From: Thermoplasmata archaeon | Lineage (GTDB): Archaea > Thermoplasmatota > Thermoplasmata > Sysuiplasmatales > Sysuiplasmataceae | Assembly: GCA_021806165.1 (NCBI GenBank) | Contig: JAJZXY010000004.1 | Coordinates: forward strand, 1-64,000 | Reading direction: 5' to 3' | DNA: 64,000 nucleotides | Part shown: positions 1 through 9,908 of the stretch, piece by piece | Position numbering within the stretch: the stretch's first letter is position 1 | How the letters are laid out: the number at the start of each line of letters is the position of its first letter | Program-made: the position numbers and the translations under genes | Notes under the pieces: model-generated | Databases searched by the model: none | Seen by the model: only the letters and a program-made list of their open reading frames with translations | Told to the model about the DNA's origin: nothing

Positions 1-2
1 AG

Positions 3-116
3 CATCTGTCAAGGGTGCAGATGCTCAGTGTGGATGGCAATTGGATAATGACTGAGATACCTAAGAAATCGAGGGAAATAATCAATGCGCTCGAGATACC
101 TATTATGCATAATTGA
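3..116 (+). CDS. C-terminal end of a truncated CDS, unknown function
   Basis: Open frame from the window edge ending ...VQMLSVDGNWIMTEIPKKSREIINALEIPIMHN*; too short to classify. Confidence 0.35.
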   Translation, partial: HLSRVQMLSVDGNWIMTEIPKKSREIINALEIPIMHN

Positions 117-222
117 CGGAGTTACGGGTTAAATGCACCAGCTAAGGTGTCAGGCAGTCCGTTCAAACAGGCACCGGTGCGAGGTTTAAATCGGTGCAGG
201 TGAATCTGCATATGGTGGCAGG

Positions 223-693
223 ATGAAGGTGGATTTCAGGATTAAGCGGTCTGCCCCCTTCAGGGCAGCGTGCATGACTGAGGAGAAGCCGTACAGCGAC
301 AGGGCCATTCGTTCCTCGTTTGCGAAGGTTGCGGAATGGGCAGCCCGGAGGAAGCTCAAGACGGGAAGATGGCTCTTCGTGGAGCACTGGGAAGAGGGGG
401 GACGCGTGAAATGGGACGCGTGCATTGAAGTCAAGGGGAGGGCAAAGGGGAGCGGAGGAGTCGCCGTCAAGAACCTCAGGGCGGCAGACGTGGTGAGTGT
501 GACATTCAACCCGGACGAAGTGTCCCCGAGGATTGTGTATCATGCAATAAGCGACTGGGTCAGATGGAGGAGGAAGGACGGGACAATATCGAGGACAGGA
601 AGGTTCAGGGAGGTCTATCCGGGTGATCCATGGAAGGAAGCAGCTGCCTGGCAGAACATGGAAGTGCAGCTGATGATCTCGAGGAAGAAGTGA
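223..693 (+). CDS. GyrI-like / AraC effector-binding-domain-like protein
   Basis: ORF 156 aa; layout and C-terminal '...EVQLMISRKK' resemble GyrI-like small-molecule binding domains. Confidence 0.5.
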   Translation: MKVDFRIKRSAPFRAACMTEEKPYSDRAIRSSFAKVAEWAARRKLKTGRWLFVEHWEEGGRVKWDACIEVKGRAKGSGGVAVKNLRAADVVSVTFNPDEVSPRIVYHAISDWVRWRRKDGTISRTGRFREVYPGDPWKEAAAWQNMEVQLMISRKK

Positions 694-725
694 GGAGGGT
701 TGTTTGCGGACCGGGCGCGCGGTGA

Positions 726-1418
726 TTGAGATTGGATCTGGGGGACGGAATATACAGGGTTGACGGCGTCAGTGCAAACGTCTATGTTGTCGTGGGAGAC
801 GGAATAACAGTGGTCGATACGGGCATGCCCGGGAGCGGCCGCAAAATCCTGCGCTTCCTGAACGGGGTGCTCAGGGTCGATGCAGGGGATGTGGACAGCA
901 TTGTGATCACGCACCAGCACATTGACCATGCCGGGTCCTCCCTGTTGCTCCGTGACGCCACAGGCGCAAAGACGATGGTGCATGAGGCTGATGCAGACTA
1001 CCTGTCCGGGGGCAGGAAGCCCCTGAGACCCAGGGGTGCTGCAGGAGCTGCAATGGCGCTCTTCTCCCCCTTTTTCAGGCTCCGCACGTTCGACCCGGAC
1101 GTGAGGCTCAAGGAGAGGGATACGGCGGGAGGCATGGAGGTTGTTCATCTCCCCGGCCATACGCCGGGGAGCATTGCACTGTACGACCGGGGAAAGGAGA
1201 TAGCGTTCACAGGCGACATAGTTGCCATGCGCGGTGAGCATCCGTCCTTTCCGCCGCATGCATTCAATGATGATGAGAGGGAGATGCGCGCCTCGTTCGG
1301 AAAACTGCTGTCCCTGGCGCCTGCCACCTTGCTTCCGGGGCACGGGCCGCCTATAAGTGCAGGAACAGACCTTTCGTCCCTCCTAGCGGGTGACGGTAAT
1401 AAGGAATCGCCGCCATAG
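726..1418 (+). CDS. MBL-fold metallohydrolase
   Basis: HQHIDHAG, HLPGHTPGS and FTGD motifs; TTG start. Confidence 0.85.
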   Translation: MRLDLGDGIYRVDGVSANVYVVVGDGITVVDTGMPGSGRKILRFLNGVLRVDAGDVDSIVITHQHIDHAGSSLLLRDATGAKTMVHEADADYLSGGRKPLRPRGAAGAAMALFSPFFRLRTFDPDVRLKERDTAGGMEVVHLPGHTPGSIALYDRGKEIAFTGDIVAMRGEHPSFPPHAFNDDEREMRASFGKLLSLAPATLLPGHGPPISAGTDLSSLLAGDGNKESPP

Positions 1419-2242
1419 TGATTGGTGCGGTTGAAATGAAAATAGCGGAAGGCAGGAGCTTTGCGGATATCGATTCCATGGGTGCCTATCTCAGGTCACT
1501 CGTTCTCGACGGGCGTGAGATTCTCATGGGCACCGAGGACGGGAGGCAGACCCACGGAGGCGCGGCCAGCCTCATACCATATGCGGGAAGGATCAGGGGA
1601 GGGAAGTACAGTTTCGGGGGGAGGGATTATGCCTTCAGGCCCGGGAAGGACGGGAACAGCATTCATGGTTTCGCGCGTGAAACGGAATTCAGAAGCACCG
1701 CGACAGGCTCCGGGAATGGCCTCTTCAGTGCCTCCCTGAAAGACGCCGGCTATCCTTCAGTGCTCGACATGGAGATAGGTTTTGCAGTGGGGACTGATTC
1801 GCTCGCGGTGACTTACAGTGCTGCAAATGCGGGGGATCTTGCTGCGCCGCTGGTAATAGGCTGCCATCCCTATTTCCTTGTGGAAGGCCCGTATGAACTG
1901 CACCCTTCCGCACATGCGAGGAAGCTGAACCTTGAAGATGTCTACTTCCCCGACGGAACGTATTCAGAGTTCGACTTCGATCGCAGCCTGGACGACATAC
2001 AGCTTGACAGCTGCTTCGAGGGTGGTGGCCTGCTTAGCCTTGTGAGCGGCGGGAGGACGATTGAGATTTCCAGGAGTGGGATGGACTACTTCCTTGTTTA
2101 CAACGGGGAATATGCAAGGGGCCGGTCGGTTGCCGTCGAGCCCATGACAGGTGCGCCCGACGCATACAACAATGGCATCGGTCTCACAGTCCTGGAGCCG
2201 GGGCAGAAGCTTGAGTGCGGTTTTACCATAAGGCTGGAATGA
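1418..2242 (+). CDS. aldose 1-epimerase family protein
   Basis: ASLIPYAGRIRGGKYSFGGRDY, NSIHGFAR, CHPYF motifs. Confidence 0.85.
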   Translation: MIGAVEMKIAEGRSFADIDSMGAYLRSLVLDGREILMGTEDGRQTHGGAASLIPYAGRIRGGKYSFGGRDYAFRPGKDGNSIHGFARETEFRSTATGSGNGLFSASLKDAGYPSVLDMEIGFAVGTDSLAVTYSAANAGDLAAPLVIGCHPYFLVEGPYELHPSAHARKLNLEDVYFPDGTYSEFDFDRSLDDIQLDSCFEGGGLLSLVSGGRTIEISRSGMDYFLVYNGEYARGRSVAVEPMTGAPDAYNNGIGLTVLEPGQKLECGFTIRLE

Positions 2243-2257
2243 GCCGGGGTGCCGGGA

Positions 2258-3049
2258 CTATTCGCCGCTGCCCTTCACGGCGGCATCCCTCAGCGACCTG
2301 ACGAAATCACCGACTGCTAACGGCTCCATTCCGGAGCCAATCCTTGTCACTATTGCGCTTCCGACAACTACGCCGTCGGCACCGGAGGCTGCCAGGTCTG
2401 CCACATGCGCTGGCGTGGATATCCCGAAGCCGACCGCCACGGGAAGGCTCGTCAGTCCGCGGTATGCCCTCACAAGCGACTGCGCCTGCCCGGGAAGCGA
2501 TGAGCGCTCTCCGGTAACTCCGTACCTGCTGACCAGGTACAGGAAGCCCCTGCCTGCCGAAGCTATGAGCCTGGCCCTGTCCGGCGGGGTTGCAGGCGTT
2601 GCCATCAGGATATGGTCTATGCCATGCCTTGAGCAGCTCCTCCGCAGGTGCCTGCCCTCCTCGAGTGGAAGATCGGGGACTATGAGACCGCTCGCTCCTG
2701 CCGCGGCAAGAGCGGCGGCGAACTTCTCTTCACCCATCCTGAATACCGTATTGTAGTAGCACATTATTACGACAGGTATTGATGAAGTGAAGGCTGAACA
2801 TGCCTCCAGGACCTGTGAAACCCTCGTCCCCGAAGCAAGGGAGCGCATGCCTGCGGCCTGCACCGCCGGCCCGTCAGCAACAGGATCGGAGAATGGTATT
2901 CCCACCTCCAGTATATCCGAGCTGGCGGCAACGGAAGCCGCATATTCCAGGAAGGAGTCGGCATCGGGGTCTCCGCCCATAAGGTAGGACACCATAGCGG
3001 CGCGTCCCCCGGCGGCCGCCGCCCTGAATGCCCCGGCAAGCCTGCTCAG
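2258..3049 (-). CDS. trpA: tryptophan synthase alpha chain (proposed CTG start at 3049; first ATG at 2995)
   Basis: [35 protein letters not shown]-terminal helix [28 protein letters not shown] is encoded upstream of the first ATG. Confidence 0.93.
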   Translation of the reverse strand: MSRLAGAFRAAAAGGRAAMVSYLMGGDPDADSFLEYAASVAASSDILEVGIPFSDPVADGPAVQAAGMRSLASGTRVSQVLEACSAFTSSIPVVIMCYYNTVFRMGEEKFAAALAAAGASGLIVPDLPLEEGRHLRRSCSRHGIDHILMATPATPPDRARLIASAGRGFLYLVSRYGVTGERSSLPGQAQSLVRAYRGLTSLPVAVGFGISTPAHVADLAASGADGVVVGSAIVTRIGSGMEPLAVGDFVRSLRDAAVKGSGE

Positions 3050-4224
3050 CGCCCTCCCCCCCTGTATGAGGCGGCCGTGTCGACATCCTTGTCTCCCCTG
3101 CCGCTGAGATTGACAACCACTATCGATTCCCGGGGCATTCTGCGCGCCTCCTCGACCGCAGCATGGACCGCATGGGCCGACTCAAGTGCGGGTATTATGC
3201 CCTCAAGCCTGCTGAGCAGCCTGAATGATTCCATTGCCTGGTCATCCGTGACTGCAACATACCTCGCCCTGCCTGTCTTCTGCAGGTGTGAGTGCTGCGG
3301 GCCCACGGAAGGGTAGTCAAGGCCGGCGCTGATGCTGCTGGTCTCCTTCACCTGGCCATCCCCGTCCTGGAGAAGCATGCTCCTTGCCCCGTGAAGGACG
3401 CCCGGCTCGCCAGCAAGGAGCGGGGCTGAGTGCCTGCCGCTATCCAGGCCGAGGCCTCCCGCCTGCGCTCCAAGGAGCGCAACCTCCCTGTGCCTTATGA
3501 AGGGTGAGAAGGCGCCTATTGCATTGCTGCCGCCACCCACGCATGCCACAACCATATCCGGAAGCCTTCCCTCCGACTTCAGTATCTGCGATCTTATCTC
3601 CCGCCCGATAATGCTCTGGAAGTCGCGCACCATTGCCGGGTACGGGTGTGGCCCCACAGCGCTGCCAAGGAGGTAGTATGTGTCCCTGACATTCGTCACC
3701 CAGTCGCGAAGCGCTTCGTTTATTGCGTCCTTCAGCGTCATTGAGCCGGAGACAACAGTGTGCACCTTTGCACCGAGCAGTTCCATCCTGACCAGGTTCA
3801 GCCTCTGCCTTTCGGTGTCCTTCCTTCCCATGTATATTTCAGTCGTGAGGCCGAGTGCGGCGCCTGCTATTGCTGTCGCCACACCGTGCTGCCCGGCGCC
3901 CGTCTCGGCTATTATCCTCCTCTTCCCCATCATGCTGGCCAGCAGCGCCTGGCCCATCACGTTGTTGAACTTGTGCGCTCCCCCGTGCAGAAGGTCCTCG
4001 CGCTTGAGGTAGATGCGCGCCCCGCCTGCATATTCAGTTAGCCTTGCCGCGAAATAGAGCGGCGTGGGCCTGCCTCCGAACTGCGTGTTATAGTAGTGCA
4101 GCCTTGACCGGAAGGCGCTGTCCTTCCTCAGCCTCAGGTACTCATGCTCCAGCTCCCCGAGCGCCGGCACCAGCGTCTCAGGCACATACCTGCCGCCAAA
4201 CTCGCCGAACCATCCTTTTGCCAA
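3046..4224 (-). CDS. trpB: tryptophan synthase beta chain
   Basis: [32 protein letters not shown] (PLP lysine), [14 protein letters not shown] start inferred at 4224. Confidence 0.95.
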   Translation of the reverse strand: MAKGWFGEFGGRYVPETLVPALGELEHEYLRLRKDSAFRSRLHYYNTQFGGRPTPLYFAARLTEYAGGARIYLKREDLLHGGAHKFNNVMGQALLASMMGKRRIIAETGAGQHGVATAIAGAALGLTTEIYMGRKDTERQRLNLVRMELLGAKVHTVVSGSMTLKDAINEALRDWVTNVRDTYYLLGSAVGPHPYPAMVRDFQSIIGREIRSQILKSEGRLPDMVVACVGGGSNAIGAFSPFIRHREVALLGAQAGGLGLDSGRHSAPLLAGEPGVLHGARSMLLQDGDGQVKETSSISAGLDYPSVGPQHSHLQKTGRARYVAVTDDQAMESFRLLSRLEGIIPALESAHAVHAAVEEARRMPRESIVVVNLSGRGDKDVDTAASYRGGGR

Positions 4225-4228
4225 TCTC

Positions 4229-4879
4229 TCACTCCCCTGCAATCCCGATGAACTCCGATACAAGCTCCCGCGATTTCCAGCCCTCGCGCTCCACCCCGCT
4301 GGACACATCAACCACGGCGGGGTCGACTGCCCTGACTGCCTCCCTGAGGTTCAGCCTGTTGAGTCCCCCCGAAAGCATCATGGCAGACGGGTACACCGCA
4401 TCCCTGACGCTCCTGCTGATCGCCCAGTTGTGCGTCCTGCCCGTGCCGCCCGTCCTCCCGCCCACCACGGTGTCGGTATGCACCATGTCGGCCGCTCCCG
4501 ACAACGCCTTCGCCCTTTCCGCTGCCCCTTCGGACGGATCCACCAGAGCGATTATCCCCGCACCCAGCGAGTCGCCCAGATTCTTGATGAGCAGAGGGTC
4601 TGCCTCCAGCTGCAGCTGCACATAGTCCGGCCTTAGAATGGAGCACACACCGGCAAGGAAGTCCATGTCTGTGGACTTCACGACAGCAACCGTCCTTGCG
4701 GTGCGTGCCGCCTTCCTGAAGAGAGGCGCCGCCTCCTGGGGAGTGAGCGAGCGGAAGGAGTCTTCGATGCCGATTACGAAGCCGAGATAGTCCGCGCCTG
4801 ACGCATAATCTATGTCCTCCATTCTCCTGTTACCGCATATTTTCACTTCTGGCACTGGCAGCAGCCTCCGTAATTTCAT
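4229..4879 (-). CDS. trpF: phosphoribosylanthranilate isomerase
   Basis: [35 protein letters not shown]; true start may be an internal GTG. Confidence 0.9.
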   Translation of the reverse strand: MKLRRLLPVPEVKICGNRRMEDIDYASGADYLGFVIGIEDSFRSLTPQEAAPLFRKAARTARTVAVVKSTDMDFLAGVCSILRPDYVQLQLEADPLLIKNLGDSLGAGIIALVDPSEGAAERAKALSGAADMVHTDTVVGGRTGGTGRTHNWAISRSVRDAVYPSAMMLSGGLNRLNLREAVRAVDPAVVDVSSGVEREGWKSRELVSEFIGIAGE

Positions 4880-5612
4880 TCAGCAGCCCGGCATCGCCCC
4901 CCATGACGGATGTGCCTACAAGCACGCCGTCGGCCCCCGCCCTGATCATGGCGGCAGCCTGTTCGCCTCCCCTTATGCCGCTCATTCCGATTACAGGCCT
5001 GTCCTTGCCCTCGGCGGACAGTATCTCCTCCGTCCTGCGGGGCTCAAGCGAAAGATCTGAAAGATTCCTGTTGTTTATGCCTATAATGTCGGCATCCGTC
5101 TCCATTGCCTGCCTGTACTGCTCCACAGAGTTCACCTCGAGCACAATCTCCAGGCCCGCCGATCTGGCATCCTCCATCAGCACGTCAAGGTTGTACCTGG
5201 AACGGTTGAATATCTCGAGTATCAGAAGCACGCAGTCCGCCCCCAGCCTTCTTGCCGCATCAATCTGGTCGGTAGATATGATGAAATCCTTCATGATTAC
5301 CGGGATGCCGAAGGAGGATGCCTCGGGGACATTGGCAAGAGCGCCGTCGAACCTGTGCGGTTCGGTAAGCACGGAGAATCCGCACACGCCTGACCTGTAG
5401 AATTCGGCCAGCCTCTCCCTTACCGGGACCCCGGATGAAAGCTCCCTGACAGATGGCGTCCTCCTCTTGAATTCGGCTATGACCGGCGCCCTCCCTCCCG
5501 ACAGTGCTTCCTTCAGGGAGAGTATCTCCCTGCTGCGGTCCTCCTTCACCCTGTAGTAGCCTGACATAACCAGTGAAAAGGCATTATCCACGAAATAGTC
5601 GAGCTCATCCAA
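4830..5612 (-). CDS. trpC: indole-3-glycerol phosphate synthase
   Basis: VIAEFKRRTPS, SVLTEPHRFDG, IGINNRNLSDL, LVGTSVM. Confidence 0.93.
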   Translation of the reverse strand: MDELDYFVDNAFSLVMSGYYRVKEDRSREILSLKEALSGGRAPVIAEFKRRTPSVRELSSGVPVRERLAEFYRSGVCGFSVLTEPHRFDGALANVPEASSFGIPVIMKDFIISTDQIDAARRLGADCVLLILEIFNRSRYNLDVLMEDARSAGLEIVLEVNSVEQYRQAMETDADIIGINNRNLSDLSLEPRRTEEILSAEGKDRPVIGMSGIRGGEQAAAMIRAGADGVLVGTSVMGGDAGLLNEITEAAASARSENMR

Positions 5613-6630
5613 CGCTGCCCGCCCTCCTGCTGGCCTGCCTGAATTCCTCGAGCTTCAACCCTGCCTTCCCGCCCGCTATGCAGTCGAGGGCCATCCCCAT
5701 CCCCCTCTCCATGCTGGACGCAGCGCCGGCGGCATAGAGCGCCGCGCCCGCGTTTAGCAGGACCGGGCTGAGCTCCCCCTCACCGGCGCGCCCTTCCAGC
5801 ACGCGCTGTGCAAAAATCGCGCTATCCTCCGGCCCGGGAGTTGCAGGTGCGGTCCACTTCCCCGTGCCGAATCCGGTGAAATCAGAGGCATCTATGACAT
5901 AACGTTCCACTCCGCCATCCCTTATTTCGGCCACTGCTGTCTCCCCGATGGGCGCAACCTCGTCCATTCCGATCCTGCCAAACACTACCATTCCCCTCCT
6001 GCATCCGAGTATTGCCAGCGCCCCAGCTATCCTGTCCAGGTACTCCTCCGAAAATACACCCACGAGCTGCCTGTCCACACCTGCCGGGTTGGTGAGCGGG
6101 CCAAGTATGTTGAATACAGTCCTGAATGCAAGCGAGCGCCTTACCGGAATGACGTTTCTTGTGGCGGGATGATAAAGGGGTGCGTAAAGGAACGTGATGC
6201 CCGCGTCAGCGAGCATGGTTGCCGCATCTTCGGGCCCTATGGAAATGTTCACACCGAGCGCCTCCAGCAGGTCGGCGCTGCCGCTCCTGCTTGTGAAGGA
6301 TCTGTTGCCATGCTTCGCAACGGGTACGCCCGACGCCGATACGACCACTGCACTTACCGTGGAAATGTTGTAAGTCTTCACAGCTGCGCCCCCTGTACCG
6401 CACAGGTCGGCAGTTCCCTCCGGGGCGTGCACGTGCCTGCACTTCATGCGCATGACAGAAGCCATGGCCGCGATCTCGGAGGAACTCTCACCCTTCATGC
6501 GCATGGCCGTGAGGAATGAGGCCATCTCAGCCTCCGATGCCCTCCCGTCCATGATCTGTTCGGTTGCTGAACATGCCTCTTCAGTGGTGAGTTCCATTCC
6601 GCCTGCAAGCTTTGAGAGTATTTCCTTCAG
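5605..6630 (-). CDS. trpD: anthranilate phosphoribosyltransferase (proposed CTG start at 6630; first ATG at 6597)
   Basis: LCGTGGAAVKTYNIST, KHGNRSFTSRSGSADLLEALG; N-terminus KEILSKLAGG lies upstream of the first ATG. Confidence 0.93.
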   Translation of the reverse strand: MKEILSKLAGGMELTTEEACSATEQIMDGRASEAEMASFLTAMRMKGESSSEIAAMASVMRMKCRHVHAPEGTADLCGTGGAAVKTYNISTVSAVVVSASGVPVAKHGNRSFTSRSGSADLLEALGVNISIGPEDAATMLADAGITFLYAPLYHPATRNVIPVRRSLAFRTVFNILGPLTNPAGVDRQLVGVFSEEYLDRIAGALAILGCRRGMVVFGRIGMDEVAPIGETAVAEIRDGGVERYVIDASDFTGFGTGKWTAPATPGPEDSAIFAQRVLEGRAGEGELSPVLLNAGAALYAAGAASSMERGMGMALDCIAGGKAGLKLEEFRQASRRAGSVG

Positions 6631-7214
6631 AGCGATCCCCTCACCATCTTCCTGAAATTTAGCAGTATGTCATATCCCCTGGGGGTCAGTATAGACTCCG
6701 GGTGGAACTGCACCCCGTATGCCGGCCTTCCCCTGTGCGACAGTGCCATGATCTCCCCGTCCTCGCTGGTTGCCGTTACTGCGATATCTGCAGGCAGCGT
6801 CTTCCTGTCAACCGCAAGCGAGTGGTAGCGGCCTCCAGTCAGGGGGGAGGGTATGCCTTCGAAAAGAGGGCTGCCGTCGTGCTCAATGCTGGAGGGTTTG
6901 CCATGCATCACCCTGCCTGCATGAATAATCCTGGCGCCGAAGGCATGGGCTATTCCCTGGTGTCCAAGGCAGACGCCGAGTATCGGGGTGCTGCCCAGCT
7001 CCATAATGAGGGCGGAATTGATGCCGAAATACCTCTTCCTGAGGGGTGTGCCCGGGCCGGGGGAGATTACTATGCAGTCCGGGTCCAGCTTTTCCACATC
7101 CTCCAGTGTTACCCTGTCATTGCGCCTCACTGTTATCTCGAAGCCGGCCCTGCCGAGCAGCTGGTACAGGTTGTATGAGAATGAATCATAGTTGTCCATC
7201 AGCAGCAGCTTCAC
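6627..7214 (-). CDS. trpG: anthranilate synthase glutamine amidotransferase component
   Basis: MDNYDSFSYNL, ISPGPGTP, GVCLGHQ, FHPES. Confidence 0.94.
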   Translation of the reverse strand: MKLLLMDNYDSFSYNLYQLLGRAGFEITVRRNDRVTLEDVEKLDPDCIVISPGPGTPLRKRYFGINSALIMELGSTPILGVCLGHQGIAHAFGARIIHAGRVMHGKPSSIEHDGSPLFEGIPSPLTGGRYHSLAVDRKTLPADIAVTATSEDGEIMALSHRGRPAYGVQFHPESILTPRGYDILLNFRKMVRGSL

Positions 7215-8542
7215 CTTCTTCCCCTCCTGAAGACTTCAAGCAGTGCCCCCATCTTGTTTTCAGTCTCGGCATATTCCTTCTCCGGGACTGAATCGTTGAC
7301 TATTCCGCCGCCTGCCTGGAGGAATGCCCTGCTGCCCTGCCTGAAGAATGTGCGGATGGAGATTGCGCTGTCCAGCGAGCCGTTGAAGCTGTAGTAGCCG
7401 ACGGCACCTGCATAGGGCCCCCTGCGGCAGCCCTCAAGCTCATCTATTATCTCCATGGCCCTGATCTTAGGTGCACCGCTGACCGTGCCCGCAGGAAAGA
7501 CGGAGAAGAGAGCGTCCACTGCATCCTTCCCCTTCTCAAGAGTGCCTTCCACGCGTGACACGATGTGCTGGACATGGCTGTACTTCTCCACCTTCATATA
7601 GCTGGGAACCGTAACAGAGCCATACCTGCAAACCCTGCCTACGTCGTTCCTTGCAAGATCGACGAGCATGTTGTGCTCTGCACGCTCCTTCTCGTCTGCC
7701 AGCAGCTGCCTCCTGAGCCTGGCATCCTCACCCCTTTCACCTGTGACGGGCCTGGTCCCTGCAATTGGATGAGTGACAACCTTCCTGCCGGAAACGCTCA
7801 CCAGCGTTTCGGGGCTTGAACCTATGACTTCCCTGTCCCCGGACCTGACGTAGTACATGTAGGGCGAAGGGTTGAGGCGCTTGAGCGCCGAATAGAAGGG
7901 AAGCATTCCTCGCGTGCCCCTGATGCCTGTCCTCCTCGACAGGACCACCTGGAATATGTCTCCGTCACGTATGTACTCCATCGCCTTCTCGACGGATTCA
8001 ATGAATGCACCCTTTGCCTTCCCCCTCTCTATGGTGGGGGTGCCCTCCTCCTCCTCTAGACGTGGGTTGGACAGCATGTTTCGCTCCCTGTCATCATCCC
8101 ATGAGAAGTAGTAGCGCTTGCCACGCAGATGATCGAAAATGAAACCGTCTGTGTACAGGCCCAGCTCGGCATCAGGGAACCCGGAGGAAGGATGCCTGTC
8201 CGGCAGCTTCTCGAAGTGTCTGACAGTATCATACGAGAAATAGCCAACGAAGCCGCCTATGTAGGGGAACGGCATGCTGCGCTGGGGCCTCCTCCTCTCC
8301 ATATTTTCCTTCAGGAAGAGGTCAATCCTGGCGGACGAGCGCGACCCGTCGAAACTCACCCTTCCCCCGTCATAGACTGCCTTTGCACCCGGGGATGACC
8401 CCAGGAAGCTGAACCTGGCGGACCTCCTAGGTCCGGATGCGCTTTCGAGCAGGAAGCAGTCCTCGCCTGAGCTGAGGAGCCTTGAATAGAGCTCGACGGG
8501 CGATTCATCGGCAATGCTTTCCCTGAAGATCATGTCAGTCAC
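7211..8542 (-). CDS. trpE: anthranilate synthase component I
   Basis: GDIFQVVLSRR, SSPETLV, HPIAGTRPVTGE, GTVSGAPKIRAMEIIDE. Confidence 0.93.
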   Translation of the reverse strand: MTDMIFRESIADESPVELYSRLLSSGEDCFLLESASGPRRSARFSFLGSSPGAKAVYDGGRVSFDGSRSSARIDLFLKENMERRRPQRSMPFPYIGGFVGYFSYDTVRHFEKLPDRHPSSGFPDAELGLYTDGFIFDHLRGKRYYFSWDDDRERNMLSNPRLEEEEGTPTIERGKAKGAFIESVEKAMEYIRDGDIFQVVLSRRTGIRGTRGMLPFYSALKRLNPSPYMYYVRSGDREVIGSSPETLVSVSGRKVVTHPIAGTRPVTGERGEDARLRRQLLADEKERAEHNMLVDLARNDVGRVCRYGSVTVPSYMKVEKYSHVQHIVSRVEGTLEKGKDAVDALFSVFPAGTVSGAPKIRAMEIIDELEGCRRGPYAGAVGYYSFNGSLDSAISIRTFFRQGSRAFLQAGGGIVNDSVPEKEYAETENKMGALLEVFRRGRR

Positions 8543-9908
8543 CGAAGAAGACGTCGTGGACGGCGTTCATGGCTCTGTCCAGATCCTCCATCTTCACCGT
8601 GAAGTGGTAGGCCGCCCTCGATGCCCCGGCGGACATCATGCCCACGTTTACACCGCAGGCGGAGATTGCGGTGAAGACGCGGGCAGCTATGCCCTTTGTT
8701 GTTCCGAGGCCCTCCCCCACTACGCACATGAGCGCCACCCTCCTTTCACTCTCTATCTTCTCGATGCCCCTGTTCATGCTCTCCCTGAGAGCGGAGACGG
8801 CCGTGGGAAGGTCTGAATTCAGGACGAGAAAAGCGATGCACGTCTGGGAAGTGGTTGCAGACATTATGTTTACACCCGCGCGCCCGAGGAAGCCCGATAT
8901 TTCAGAGATTGTACCTGCCTGGAAGCCTCCTCCGCTGACGTAGACCCTCACGATGGAGAGGTTCTTCAGGCATGAAACGCTCTTCACCACTCCAACCGCC
9001 TTCTTCCTGCTGGATGTAACAAGAGTTCCGGTGGAGGGTCCCTCTATGTTCCTGATGGATATGCGTATCTTCCCCTCCTCGGCAGGCTCGACAGCCTTTG
9101 GATGCAGGACGTTGGCACCAAAGTATGAGAGCTCTGAAGCCTCACCATAGGAGAGCTCGGCGATGAGCTTGGCCCTGCCCACATACGAGGGGTCCGCTGT
9201 GAGGAAGCCGTCCACGTCCTTCCATATGACCAGCCTGGAGGCGCCCATTGCATATGCCACAATGGATGCGCTGTAGTCCGTGCCGTTCCTTCCGAGCAGC
9301 GTTACATGCCCCTCCCTGTTGGTGCCGAAGAATCCAGTGACGACAGGTATAGTTCCCTCCTCAACGGCAGCATTCAGCTTGTCATGGGCCATCTTCTTTG
9401 TCATGGGAAGGAGCGCATTGCCGTTACCATAGTTGTTGTCGGTGAGCAGGGGGAGGGTGTCGGCGTCAAAGACGCGGACTCGCATGCCGGATGATTCCAG
9501 CGCCCCTGCGATCACCCTCGCTGAAAGGCGCTCCCCGAAGCTCATCAGCAGTGCCTTCATGCGCTGCGTCAGCTCCCCTGTATAATAGACGCCGTAGAGT
9601 ATGCGGCTGAAACCAGCAACTGTCTTCCTGACATCATTTGAATATCTCTCGAGCATCTCCCCTGAACAGAATACGCCGAGCATCTGCAGGTGCCTGGCCG
9701 CGAGCTGCTTCGTGAACGCCTCGATGCTCTTCTCGCTGAGTCTGCCTGTTATCTCCCTGACTATGCTGTCGGTAACGCCCGCGAGCGCACTTACCACGAG
9801 TGCCACCCTCTTCTCGCGCGACGTTATTGCCACTATCTTCCTGATTCCGTCGGTGCTCCTCAGGCAGGAGCCACCGAATTTCATCACAACAGACCCGGAT
9901 GGCATCAC
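8535..9908 (-). CDS. lysC: aspartate kinase with C-terminal ACT domains
   Basis: VVMKFGGSCL, VVTGFFGTNREGHVTLLGRNGTDYSAS, ACT-like C-terminus. Confidence 0.9.
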   Translation of the reverse strand: MMPSGSVVMKFGGSCLRSTDGIRKIVAITSREKRVALVVSALAGVTDSIVREITGRLSEKSIEAFTKQLAARHLQMLGVFCSGEMLERYSNDVRKTVAGFSRILYGVYYTGELTQRMKALLMSFGERLSARVIAGALESSGMRVRVFDADTLPLLTDNNYGNGNALLPMTKKMAHDKLNAAVEEGTIPVVTGFFGTNREGHVTLLGRNGTDYSASIVAYAMGASRLVIWKDVDGFLTADPSYVGRAKLIAELSYGEASELSYFGANVLHPKAVEPAEEGKIRISIRNIEGPSTGTLVTSSRKKAVGVVKSVSCLKNLSIVRVYVSGGGFQAGTISEISGFLGRAGVNIMSATTSQTCIAFLVLNSDLPTAVSALRESMNRGIEKIESERRVALMCVVGEGLGTTKGIAARVFTAISACGVNVGMMSAGASRAAYHFTVKMEDLDRAMNAVHDVFFGD

